A stretch of 64,000 bases of DNA from Kiritimatiellia bacterium (lineage in GTDB: Bacteria > Verrucomicrobiota > Kiritimatiellia > RFP12 > UBA1067), in contig JAFQYM010000061.1 in the NCBI GenBank assembly GCA_017406465.1, positions 1 through 64,000 on the forward strand, in the 5' to 3' direction. Made by a program: the position numbers and the translations under genes. Under the pieces are notes generated by a model that did no database searches, was not told the origin of the DNA, and was given only the letters and a program-made list of their open reading frames with translations. Shown one piece after another: positions 10,797 to 19,018 of this stretch. Numbering within the stretch: position 1 is the first letter of the stretch; each line of letters begins with the position of its first letter.

Positions 10797-11986
10797 AAAC
10801 ACGCGAAATAAAGCGAGTCTGGGTAAATCTCGAGTTGCTGTTTTCATCTCAGCGCGACATTTTGTTCGGAATAAGCGGCTACGCAAAGCGGAACGCCTTT
10901 TGGAATATCGTTATCGCAAACGGCGAGCGAGACCAAGACCCGTCCTCTCTGCCGAAGTCAGAGCGACCCGACGGAATCATCACAACGCAGCCCCTTGCTC
11001 CCGCGTTGGCCGACTCGAAAATCCCCTTGGTCGTTGTCGGTGCAAGGGATGCCTGGCTCGGTCGGCGGACATGCAACCTCGCATTTGTGCGGAACGACGA
11101 CAGGAAGATCGGTCTTGCGGCGGCAAAGAAATTTCTTTCATCGCGACTGTTCGCCTCGTTTGGGTTCGTGGGAAGCTATGTCAGGAACTACTGCTCGATT
11201 CTGAGAGAGGAGGGATTTCGCGCCGGACTTGGCGCGAATCGCGATATCCGGTCATATCCGCAGAACGAACTCGTCGACGGCTCTCCGGCGGACATCGCCG
11301 CCCTTGGCCGATGGCTTGAGTCGCTGCCGAAGCCCGCGGCGGTAATGGCGGTGCACGACCTTCGGGCCACCCACGTGATTTCCGCCGCAAACGACCGGGG
11401 CATCGCGATCCCCCAAGAGCTTTCGATAATCGGCGTAGACAACGACGAGCTTCTGTGCGAGTTCGCCAATCCGCCGCTCACGAGCATCGCGCCAGACCAC
11501 ATCCACGAGGGCGAACTCGCGGCAGAAGTGTTGCACTCGCTGTTGAACGGGAAGACGGTATCGAAATCGTCGTCGACGCACAAGGCATGCCGATTCGAGA
11601 TCGTGGAACGCGACACGACAAGCTCGGCCACTCCGTCAGAAAACTTGGCAAAGGAGGCGATGGCGTTCATACGGCAGAACTTCAAGTCTGGCATAAGGGC
11701 TGAAGACGTGATACGCAGCGTCCCTGGTCGTTCGCGCCGTCTTGTGGACGCACGCTTCCGCGAGATGTACGGATGTTCGCTGCACGAGGCGATCTTGCGG
11801 ATCAGATATGCGGAACTCAAGCGACGGCTCGTCAGGTCGAAAGCGCCGATTGGTGAGCTGATGGAGTCCTGCGGTTTTTCCGATCTTTCAAACGCCAAGC
11901 GACTCTTCAAGTCCCGCTTCGGGATGTCGATGCGCGAATGGCGGAATCGTCAAGGCGCGAGCAGTAATCTGCCTAAAAGCACTTAA
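10793..11986 (+). CDS. XylR-type transcriptional regulator (periplasmic-binding-like sensor plus AraC HTH)
   Basis: A 397-residue cytoplasmic regulator. Residues about 8-275 form a LacI/XylR-type sugar-sensor fold (FSSQRDILFGISGYA, FGFVGSYVRNYCSILREEGF, ISIIGVDN-like LSIIGVDNDELL). Residues about 290-390 form two AraC helix-turn-helix units, the last in CGFSDLSNAKRLFKSRFGMS followed by MREWR. The GTG start overlaps the preceding stop. As the last gene of the glycan operon it probably senses a released sugar and controls the operon, possibly through the paired upstream motifs at 2948 and 4982. Its end overlaps the convergent minus-strand gene by 14 nt. Confidence 0.9.
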   Translation: MKTREIKRVWVNLELLFSSQRDILFGISGYAKRNAFWNIVIANGERDQDPSSLPKSERPDGIITTQPLAPALADSKIPLVVVGARDAWLGRRTCNLAFVRNDDRKIGLAAAKKFLSSRLFASFGFVGSYVRNYCSILREEGFRAGLGANRDIRSYPQNELVDGSPADIAALGRWLESLPKPAAVMAVHDLRATHVISAANDRGIAIPQELSIIGVDNDELLCEFANPPLTSIAPDHIHEGELAAEVLHSLLNGKTVSKSSSTHKACRFEIVERDTTSSATPSENLAKEAMAFIRQNFKSGIRAEDVIRSVPGRSRRLVDARFREMYGCSLHEAILRIRYAELKRRLVRSKAPIGELMESCGFSDLSNAKRLFKSRFGMSMREWRNRQGASSNLPKST

Positions 11987-12998
11987 TGACTTGGGGCGCG
12001 ACTTTGTCGCAGTAGCCGCATTGCGCGCATTCGCCATCGCAGGTCGATGTGCGCTCGAACCAATCAGGCGGGAATGCCGCGTTGTCGACGAACTGCGGGA
12101 AGAACGCGGGCGAGAACCCCGGTTCGAAAAGATCGAGAAGATTGCCCTCGAACTCGCCGCGTTCGTAGGCGGACATCACCATGCCGGGATTCGCGTGTTG
12201 CCTGGTCGCGAGCTTCACGACATCGACAAGGCCTTCGTAGTGGCGAATATCCTCGGGACGTATCCATGTCGACTTCATGATCTCCGGAAAGTTTTTCTTT
12301 TCCCGATAAAGCGTCCAGCAGAGATGCGGATTCCACCCCTTGACGTTTGCCGTCTTCATCGCTTCGTCTGAATGCGCAATGAGATTGTCGTGGTAGGTCT
12401 GCCACGGGCAATGCCTAAGGCATCCCGAGTTGGCGAGAATGCAGAGTTTCTTTCCGTTTTCCCTGCACCACCCTGAAAACCGTTCCACCGTCTTTAGATT
12501 GCGCTGGACGTCGCGTCCGAGGTAGTAAGAATCGAAAAGCGGCGCAAGATAAGCGAAAGCCCGCAAAGTCGTAAGCCGCATGTTGACCGACGCACGAACT
12601 TCTATTTCTGGCGTAATCGCCTTGAGCGTCCGCGCCACGAACGGCGACGCGGTTGTGCAGATTTCCGGGCGGCACCCCCATGAATCGAGCGCCTCCAAGA
12701 TGGACGCGATGCGCTTCTCGAGCGCGACGCTCATCGCCTCTGCGCCATAACAGTTGGAGTTCAGCAGAAGATCGAGCTTCACGCCGGCGCCGCGCAGTCG
12801 CAGAAGGTCGCGCTTCAGCGCCGCCGCGAGTTCGTCGGGGTCGTTCTCCTCCTCGAAACCGAGCTTCGGTCGTCCAGAAGGTTCTCCGACCCACGGGAAG
12901 TACACCTCCTTCACTGAAGGGTGGCGCAAGGCGACTTCCGCGAACGGCGCTCCGTCCGCGAAATGCTGGTATCCTGCGGCAAATGCGATCATTGGCAA
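11973..12998 (-). CDS. U32-family peptidase-like Fe-S protein
   Basis: A 341-residue protein of the peptidase U32 group, a TIM-barrel family whose characterised members (UbiU/V, RlhA, TrhP) are Fe-S RNA or cofactor hydroxylases rather than proteases. Conserved Cys sites are CILANSGCLRHCPWQ and HLCWTLYREK. A C-terminal CDGECAQCGYCDK with several further Cys would suit an additional cluster. Last gene of the minus-strand operon; the start at 12998 follows the upstream stop (13006) by only 7 nt. Placement beside two Fe-S reductase-like genes suggests a shared redox reaction. The exact activity is unknown. Confidence 0.75.
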   Translation of the reverse strand: MPMIAFAAGYQHFADGAPFAEVALRHPSVKEVYFPWVGEPSGRPKLGFEEENDPDELAAALKRDLLRLRGAGVKLDLLLNSNCYGAEAMSVALEKRIASILEALDSWGCRPEICTTASPFVARTLKAITPEIEVRASVNMRLTTLRAFAYLAPLFDSYYLGRDVQRNLKTVERFSGWCRENGKKLCILANSGCLRHCPWQTYHDNLIAHSDEAMKTANVKGWNPHLCWTLYREKKNFPEIMKSTWIRPEDIRHYEGLVDVVKLATRQHANPGMVMSAYERGEFEGNLLDLFEPGFSPAFFPQFVDNAAFPPDWFERTSTCDGECAQCGYCDKVAPQVIKCF

Positions 12999-13005
12999 CC
13001 ATCCA

Positions 13006-14037
13006 TCAGTCGTTAAGCGGGCTAAAGGGATCTTCGTCCGACTCTACTTTGCCCGAAAGATCCTCTATGTGCCCGATGTACTCCTTGGCGATGTCCGGCG
13101 GAATCTCGTAGGGCTTCGTGTGGTCGATTTTCCATTGCATCCAGCCGGGCTTGCGGAAGGGGTTGCGGAATGTCTTTGTCAGCTTGTTGCGCTGCTCGAG
13201 ATGGATCATGCAGGCGCGGATGCATCCGCATGCGCCTTCGACGGCTCTGCCGTATCCGTATTGCCGAGGGAACTCGCCGTCAAATGGTGAAAGCGAGCGA
13301 TCCATTCCACCGTGGATTCCTTCTTCGCAGGCGAGTTCGTCGAGTTTGCCCCATTCGACTTCGTGCCCCGCAAGCGTAACCTTGACCGATTCGGTCATGG
13401 ATATGGCATGTCCCGCGCAGTTCTTGACGCAGAGCTTGCAGCGGTCGCAGATGTGCCCCTCGTAGATCGGATCGTACTCGTCGAACTCCGCATCGGTGAA
13501 AAGCATTGCGAAGCGGACACGCGGTCCAAATTCCGGCGTGAGGAACATCTTCGACCAGCCGAACTCGCCAAGTCCTGCCAAGTATGCGGCGACGCGGAAA
13601 TGGACGAGGACATCTGGCGCGGGGCGACCTTCAGCCACGTGACGGCTAAGTCCTGCGCGGAACTTGCCTGTCACGGGATTTACGGCATCGCCGCCGTTCG
13701 CGTTCTGTAACGGAAAAACCTCGTAGCCGCGCTCCTCCAAATAGCGGTTCAACTTCCAGAGCACCATCGGCCCGTGCACCTGGTTGATCGATGCGTATCC
13801 CATGCCGGGATAGTCGAGAAAGCGTGTGCCTTCCTCTATGCCGCGGAGAAGTCCGCGTGGGATGCGGAAGCCGAGCACGACCATCGATTTCGCGCCAGGG
13901 AAAATGTAGCGCGGATCGTTTTGCTTGGGCGCGCCTTCCCAGCGGCTCATGGGAGCGATGCCTACGCAATCCGCTCCCACACGCTTCGCGAGCTCCTTTA
14001 TCTCGGCGCTCGTTACATCTTGAAATTTTTCGGTCAT
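13006..14037 (-). CDS. QueG/reductive-dehalogenase-like Fe-S protein, paralogue 2
   Basis: A 343-residue soluble protein related to epoxyqueuosine reductase and reductive dehalogenases, which use cobalamin and two 4Fe-4S clusters. The first cluster motif is complete (CDRCKLCVKNC, about residues 200-210). The second is reduced to CGCIRAC near residue 275. No twin-arginine signal and no HEAT domain are visible. It resembles the adjacent upstream gene along its whole length (shared IVGIAPMSRWEG-like, RYIFP.AKSM, EFGPR.RFA and CGCIRACM.HLE), so the pair arose by duplication. The leader carries a tripled TCAGGAG before the start. Substrate unknown. Confidence 0.78.
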   Translation of the reverse strand: MTEKFQDVTSAEIKELAKRVGADCVGIAPMSRWEGAPKQNDPRYIFPGAKSMVVLGFRIPRGLLRGIEEGTRFLDYPGMGYASINQVHGPMVLWKLNRYLEERGYEVFPLQNANGGDAVNPVTGKFRAGLSRHVAEGRPAPDVLVHFRVAAYLAGLGEFGWSKMFLTPEFGPRVRFAMLFTDAEFDEYDPIYEGHICDRCKLCVKNCAGHAISMTESVKVTLAGHEVEWGKLDELACEEGIHGGMDRSLSPFDGEFPRQYGYGRAVEGACGCIRACMIHLEQRNKLTKTFRNPFRKPGWMQWKIDHTKPYEIPPDIAKEYIGHIEDLSGKVESDEDPFSPLND

Positions 14038-14067
14038 TTTAATTAACTCCTAACCCACCACTCTCCA

Positions 14068-14088
14068 ACTCCTGACTCCTGACTCCTG
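14068..14088 (-). repeat. Three tandem 7-nt units (TCAGGAG on the coding strand)
   Basis: Forward ACTCCTG is repeated three times at 14068-14088, in the 60-nt spacer between the two QueG-like genes. On the transcribed strand each unit contains AGGAG, a Shine-Dalgarno-like core. A fourth AGGAG stands 9 nt before the ATG at 14037. Confidence 0.8.
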
Positions 14089-14096
14089 ACCCCTAA

Positions 14097-15173
14097 CTAC
14101 GCGACTCCTCCGCTCGATGAATTGTCCTGCACGAGTCCCGCGGCGGCCTTCGTGCCGTAGTTGGACTTGATATTGTAGTTCGTGTAGGCGTCGTGCGACT
14201 CTATGTTGCCCTCGTACTCCTTGAGGATTTCTGCCGGGATTTCATAGGGTTTCGAGTGGTCGATCTCCCACTGCTTCCAGCCTGGCTTGCGGAAGGGTTC
14301 TCGGAAGCCGTGCGTGAGCTTGCGTCGCTCCTCGAGGTGGACCATGCACGCTCGAATGCAGCCGCAGCTTCCCTCGTGCGCGAGGCCATAGCCGTATTTG
14401 CGCGGATAGTTGCCGTCAAACGGCGAAAGCTCGCGGTTGAGCCCGCCTTCGCGGAACGCCTTGGAGCAGGCCATCTCGTCGCGCTTCGCCCATTCGACAT
14501 CGACGCCGCAGATGTTCTTCTTGACGGTCTCGGTAGGCGAGATGCACTTGCCGTGGCAGTTCTTGACGCACTCCATGCAGCGGTCGCAGATCTTTCCGGT
14601 GTAGATTGGGTCGGGATCGAGTTCGGCATCTGTAAGCATGATGGCGAAACGCTGCCGTGGGCCAAACTCCGGGGTGAGGAACGCGCGCGAGTAGCCAAAC
14701 TCTCCGAGCCCCGCGAGAAACGCGGCCATTCGGAAATCGACGGCAACATCGGGCGCCGGGAGCCCAGGACGGACGGGGCGGCTCCAGCCCTTGCGGAAGT
14801 TCCCAGTGAGGGGATTGACGGCCTCGCCTCCGCCGACGTTCGCCATTGGCACTGCCTCGTAGCCGTGGTCTTCCATGTAGCGGTTCATCTCCCACAGTAC
14901 CATCGGCCCGTATATGGAGTTGAGAGCGGCATAGCCCATCGTAGCGTAGTTGAGGTAGTGCGTGCCTTCCTCGACACCGCGGAGAGATCCGCGCGGAATG
15001 CGAAATCCGAAGACGATCATCGACTTCGCGTCAGGGAATATGTAGCGCGGATCGTGCTGTTTGTCGGTGACGCCTTCCCAGCGGGACATTGGCGCGATGC
15101 CAACGATGTCGGCGCCGCATTCGAGCGCCTTTGCCTTTACTTCTGCCGCCGAAAGTTCCTTTTCGTATGCCAT
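14097..15173 (-). CDS. QueG/reductive-dehalogenase-like Fe-S protein, paralogue 1
   Basis: A 358-residue paralogue of the next gene. The start at MAYEKELSAAEVKAK (15173) is chosen because it aligns with the paralogue's N-terminus; the longer open frame upstream is low-complexity spacer. It has ADIVGIAPMSRWEG, CDRCMECVKNC (first 4Fe-4S cluster) and CGCIRACMVHLEERRKLT (second, shortened Cys set). No signal peptide. The spacer before the start (15174-15184) has no clear Shine-Dalgarno and is rich in CAACTC-like repeats. Same operon as the symporter and putative glycosidase, so a role in converting an imported compound is likely but unproven. Confidence 0.78.
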   Translation of the reverse strand: MAYEKELSAAEVKAKALECGADIVGIAPMSRWEGVTDKQHDPRYIFPDAKSMIVFGFRIPRGSLRGVEEGTHYLNYATMGYAALNSIYGPMVLWEMNRYMEDHGYEAVPMANVGGGEAVNPLTGNFRKGWSRPVRPGLPAPDVAVDFRMAAFLAGLGEFGYSRAFLTPEFGPRQRFAIMLTDAELDPDPIYTGKICDRCMECVKNCHGKCISPTETVKKNICGVDVEWAKRDEMACSKAFREGGLNRELSPFDGNYPRKYGYGLAHEGSCGCIRACMVHLEERRKLTHGFREPFRKPGWKQWEIDHSKPYEIPAEILKEYEGNIESHDAYTNYNIKSNYGTKAAAGLVQDNSSSGGVA

Positions 15174-15184
15174 AAGATGAAAAG

Positions 15185-16921
15185 TTAGTGAGTTGAGAGT
15201 GGTGGAGTGTTGGAGTTGAGTCGTTTGAGAATAGGGACGAGCAAAAGCCCGGAAACTGCGGCGACAGCCGCGAGAACCGCTGCCCGAAGCGCTTTGCCGT
15301 ATATCAGGCACCCGACCGCGAACATGAGCGCGTAGATTGCCGCGCTCGCGATGGACATCGCCAGCATTCCCCAGGCGATGTCGTGCCCGCCGGCGTGGAT
15401 TCTGTTTTGGAACTCAGCCCGCTTCGCGGCGTCTGTCTGCGGCGTTAGGAAAGTGACGGCTACCCAAGCCGTGGTCGTTATGGTCATGACGATCAGCAAC
15501 CGATGCCACGCGGCGAGGGCGGGGCCTCCGAGATGCGGATAGACGAGTTGCAGAAAGATCGCCACAAGGAACGAGACTGCCATCGCCGTTATTTCGCTCC
15601 AGGCGTTTATGCGCATCCAGAACCATCTGAGAAGATAGATGAGACCTGTTCCGGCGCCTACTTGGAGAACGAGGTTGAACACTGCGCCCGCCGAGACGAG
15701 GAAGGGCGATATAACTGCAGTGGCAACCATAAGGATGACTGCGGTGACGCGCCCTACGACGATCAGCTCGCGCTCGCCTGCCTCGGGGCGCACGAATCGC
15801 TTCCAGAAATCGTTCGCAATGTAGTTGGAACCCATAGAAAGATGCGCGGCAACCGTTGAGAAGAGAGCTCCCATCATAGAAGCCGCTACGACGCCGAGCC
15901 AGCCGTTCGGCACAAACGTCAGCATCGCAGGATACGCGAGATCGCCTTTCACAAGCGCGGGGTTCACGTTCGGGAATGCCTTCTGCAGAGACGCGAGGTC
16001 TGGGAAGACTATAAGCGACGCGAAAGCCGTCAGATACCATGGCCATGGACGGATCGCATAGTTGACGACCTGATAGAGGATAGATCCTCCCACGCAGTGT
16101 CCCTCGCTCTTCGCGGAAAGCATGCGCTGGACGATGTATCCACCGCCGCCGGGTTCAGATCCCGGATACCACACGTTCCACCACTGTATCGCTATGGGAA
16201 TTACGAACACAGCGACGAAGAGCTCCGAGTTAGAGGGGTCCGGGAAGAAGGATAGATGGCTTTGCACAGCGGGGTGCGACATCATTGCCGAAAATCCACC
16301 GACGGCGGGATGGTTGATCGCGTAGTGCATGCCAACGAACGCGCCAAGCATGATTACGACGAAGAGGAAGAAGTCGGTATAGATCGCGCCGCGGAAACCA
16401 CCGAGCGCAGAATAGACGATTGAGGCGATAGCCGTGACGACAATTACCGTCCACTGCCCGACGCCGAACAGCGTCTGCCCGATCTTAATCGCGGCGAGCA
16501 TGACGAGCCCTGTCGTTATGATGTTGAAGACCAATCCTAAGTATATCGAACGGAAGCCGCGCAGAAACGCGGCGGCCTTGCCGGAGTACCTAAGTTCGTA
16601 GAACTCGATGTCGCTTTTCGCACCGGAGCGCACCCATAGGCGTGAATAGACGAACACGGTGAGCATTCCAGTAAGGAGAAATGCCCACCATTTCCAGTTT
16701 TCGCCGAGAGATGAATTGCGGATGAACTCGGTGAACATGTTGGCGGAGTTGGTCGAGGTCGATGCCGCGCACATCGAAACGCCAATGAGCCACCACGGCA
16801 TTGATCGTCCGGAGAGAAAGAAGTCCTTCGCGTCTTTCCCCGCGCGTCGCGAGCACACGGCCGCGATGCCGAAGAGCACCACGAAGAAGGCGGCTATTGC
16901 GAGATAGTCAAGCCAGTTCAT
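15185..16921 (-). CDS. Sodium:solute symporter (SSS family)
   Basis: A 578-residue polytopic inner-membrane protein with many hydrophobic helices. The N-terminus NWLDYLAIAAFFVVLFGIAA, the SRRAGKDAKDFFLSGRSMPW motif, then STSTNSANMF and GGFRGAIYTDFF are typical of SSS transporters. Known members import sugars, sialic acid, amino acids or carboxylates with sodium. The genes around it (putative glycosidase upstream, Fe-S enzymes downstream) suggest it brings in the substrate for this operon. Ten nucleotides separate it from the upstream stop. Family assignment is firm, the substrate is not. Confidence 0.92.
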   Translation of the reverse strand: MNWLDYLAIAAFFVVLFGIAAVCSRRAGKDAKDFFLSGRSMPWWLIGVSMCAASTSTNSANMFTEFIRNSSLGENWKWWAFLLTGMLTVFVYSRLWVRSGAKSDIEFYELRYSGKAAAFLRGFRSIYLGLVFNIITTGLVMLAAIKIGQTLFGVGQWTVIVVTAIASIVYSALGGFRGAIYTDFFLFVVIMLGAFVGMHYAINHPAVGGFSAMMSHPAVQSHLSFFPDPSNSELFVAVFVIPIAIQWWNVWYPGSEPGGGGYIVQRMLSAKSEGHCVGGSILYQVVNYAIRPWPWYLTAFASLIVFPDLASLQKAFPNVNPALVKGDLAYPAMLTFVPNGWLGVVAASMMGALFSTVAAHLSMGSNYIANDFWKRFVRPEAGERELIVVGRVTAVILMVATAVISPFLVSAGAVFNLVLQVGAGTGLIYLLRWFWMRINAWSEITAMAVSFLVAIFLQLVYPHLGGPALAAWHRLLIVMTITTTAWVAVTFLTPQTDAAKRAEFQNRIHAGGHDIAWGMLAMSIASAAIYALMFAVGCLIYGKALRAAVLAAVAAVSGLLLVPILKRLNSNTPPLSTH

Positions 16922-16930
16922 TTTCCTTGA

Positions 16931-18895
16931 TCATTTGACGATCACAAGCAGATATTCGGCGAACGCTGGCAGCGTACCGTCCGCAGGGAGCTGATGGACG
17001 GACGCATCGGCTTCAAAGGGCGCTTCGACCGTTGCGCTCCGACCGGACGGCAGTATGATCCGCGCGCTGCGGATAGGATGGGCGGGATCGTAATTGACGA
17101 GATGTACCGCAAGAGCACCAGACGCCATGCGGCGGTATTCTGCGAAGACGTGCGGCGGCAGTCCCTCGAAACGCACGGGCGGCGTCCAGTCGGTCGCCAG
17201 CAGATCGGCCATCAGCGCCTTGCCGCCGTCTCCCGGCGGAGGAACGACATAGCTCCAATCGAGTTTTGCGCCAGCGATGCGGTCGCCAGACGAGCGCAGA
17301 ACGACGTTGGCGAGGCCCTTGAGACGCGGCAGGAATCCGTTCTCGCGCCGCTGGGCGTTCCATCCGTCGTAGCGTCCAGAGTCGCCGGTCACGACGAGTT
17401 TTCCGCCTTTCTTTGCCCAGGCGACAAGAGCGTCGATCTGCGCGTCTGAGAGTGAGACGAGTTCGGGAACCACGATGACCTCGGTTCCGTCGGGAACGGA
17501 GAAGGGGTCGTCAGGATACGAGACGAAATATCCGTACGGCACGCGGTTACGCAGGAAAATCTCCTCTGCCGCAACGACGCCCTGGTGAGTGGGTTCGGAA
17601 AAGAGAATCTCGCGTTCGGGGTAGAATATGCGCACTGGATGGAGCGTAGGGGCTGCGAGCGCATCGCGGTGAGACGTGACGAAGGCGTTGAAGCGGGCGT
17701 GTTGTTTCTTGCGACGTTCAAAGACCTCTCTGTTCAAGAATCCTGGTTCAGGAGAGGGCGCCATGACCGTGCGGTCGATCGGAATGCCACCATAGACGAT
17801 GTCCTCGATGAGCGGCATAAGAAACTTCGCTTCGCGTTCCGGGACGACGTTAGAATCGGTGTCACACAGGGCTACGATGCGCTGATTCCTGTCCTGGGCG
17901 AACTTGAGGTCGCGCACGCGGTTGGCGATGGAGCCGTCCGCGCGGAGCGACGGGAAGTTCTCGTTCTGCATGATTATAAAGTCGAACGCTTTGCAGAGTT
18001 CGGACATGTTCTGCGAGCGCGCGGTGAAACGGGCGCGGCTCCTGTAAGGCGACGGATTGCCAGAGACGATAGCATCGGGCTTCACGCTCTTGATATGTGC
18101 GCGGAAGCGCTGTAGGACGCCATTCATGCGTCCGCACCGCCAGAGAGCCCACGCCTGAAGCACGGGGTCCTTTATGTCCGCATGGTGGAGACGCGACATT
18201 TCGAGCCGCGGCAGCAGCATTCCCGATAGGTCGTCGAATCCAAAGCGCTCCTCGGGATTTTCGATCTTCGCGAGGTAGGCGCGGAAATCATTTAGGCACC
18301 TCTCGCAGTAGCACGGGTAGTCGAAAACGTTGTCGAACATTATGCCGTCGAAGCCGCCGTCTGTGAGCGCAATCGTGCACATCCGCTTGATGTATTCCTC
18401 CCACTCGCGGCACGAGAGGCAGGGCATCCAGCGGAAATACTGTCCGTTGTAGCCGCCAAAGAGGTTCTTGCGTCCGAGGTAGTCGATCGCGGCCCAGTTT
18501 TCGATGTCTGGAATCTCGCGGCGCATGATTTCGGGATAGAGCGTGCCGAACTGCACGTAGGCGAGCGTCTTTATGCCGTGGGCGTGGCAGTTCTTTACGA
18601 ACTTCTGGACATTTGGGAAGTCTTTCTTTTCGACTTCCCAGCCCATTCCCTTGTAGAAGCGGGAATGGATGAAGTTTAACCCCAGTTCCTCCATCTTGGC
18701 CGGAGCGTTTTCGTCGAACCAGTCGAGCCAGTCTCGCACCCACTGCGCGTTGCCGTCGATGCTGCCTGTGCAGCGGGCTCCGACGCGCCGGTACATCGTG
18801 TACGGCTCATGGGCGCCGAACGTCCAGCGAGTGGTTATTGGATCTATCTCCGGACTTTGCGAAACGAGCGCTGACGCGAAAAGCAAAGCAATCAT
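16931..18895 (-). CDS. Putative secreted glycoside hydrolase (GH42-like TIM barrel)
   Basis: A 654-residue protein. ATG at 18895 is chosen over the longer frame because GGAGGA lies 6 nt upstream and a signal peptide follows (MIALLFASALVSQS). The N-terminal half is a TIM-barrel-like domain (NFIHSRFYKGMGWEVEKKDF, IKTLAYVQFGTLYPE, DGGFDGIMFDNVFDYPCYCE). The middle part has a beta-galactosidase trimerisation-like fold (IFYPEREILFSEPTHQG, EVIVVPELVSLSDAQIDALV, GGKLVVTGDSG), and the end is a beta-sandwich (VHLVNYDP). Catalytic acids could not be assigned safely. First gene of the operon. Confidence 0.65.
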   Translation of the reverse strand: MIALLFASALVSQSPEIDPITTRWTFGAHEPYTMYRRVGARCTGSIDGNAQWVRDWLDWFDENAPAKMEELGLNFIHSRFYKGMGWEVEKKDFPNVQKFVKNCHAHGIKTLAYVQFGTLYPEIMRREIPDIENWAAIDYLGRKNLFGGYNGQYFRWMPCLSCREWEEYIKRMCTIALTDGGFDGIMFDNVFDYPCYCERCLNDFRAYLAKIENPEERFGFDDLSGMLLPRLEMSRLHHADIKDPVLQAWALWRCGRMNGVLQRFRAHIKSVKPDAIVSGNPSPYRSRARFTARSQNMSELCKAFDFIIMQNENFPSLRADGSIANRVRDLKFAQDRNQRIVALCDTDSNVVPEREAKFLMPLIEDIVYGGIPIDRTVMAPSPEPGFLNREVFERRKKQHARFNAFVTSHRDALAAPTLHPVRIFYPEREILFSEPTHQGVVAAEEIFLRNRVPYGYFVSYPDDPFSVPDGTEVIVVPELVSLSDAQIDALVAWAKKGGKLVVTGDSGRYDGWNAQRRENGFLPRLKGLANVVLRSSGDRIAGAKLDWSYVVPPPGDGGKALMADLLATDWTPPVRFEGLPPHVFAEYRRMASGALAVHLVNYDPAHPIRSARIILPSGRSATVEAPFEADASVHQLPADGTLPAFAEYLLVIVK

Positions 18896-18925
18896 GATAC
18901 ATCCTCCAATGTAGACAATATGGAC

Positions 18926-18955
18926 AGTATAGCACATTTTCCTCAGAACAGGCAA
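18926..18955 (-). promoter_or_regulatory. Promoter of the glycosidase-symporter-QueG-U32 operon
   Basis: On the minus strand, TTGCCT (18955-18950), an 18-nt spacer and TATACT (18931-18926) precede the ATG at 18895 by about 30 nt. The divergent plus-strand gene begins about 90 nt away, so both promoters share this short region. A TTGACT at 18961-18966 may be the plus-strand -35. Confidence 0.6.
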
Positions 18956-19018
18956 CCGCATTGACTTTGAACACGCGATATGCTAACTTATTTCAAATAC
19001 TTGAAAGGAATACAACCG

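Noticed and set aside
13006..15173. True epoxyqueuosine reductase (queG) for one of the paralogues
   Set aside because: The second cluster motif is shortened, the C-terminal domain is missing, and two copies lie in a transport/glycosidase operon, so the gene symbol is not assigned.
14097..15311. Longer N-terminus for the first QueG-like gene
   Set aside because: The extra 46 residues come from CAACTC-rich spacer and antisense to the symporter end and do not align with the paralogue.
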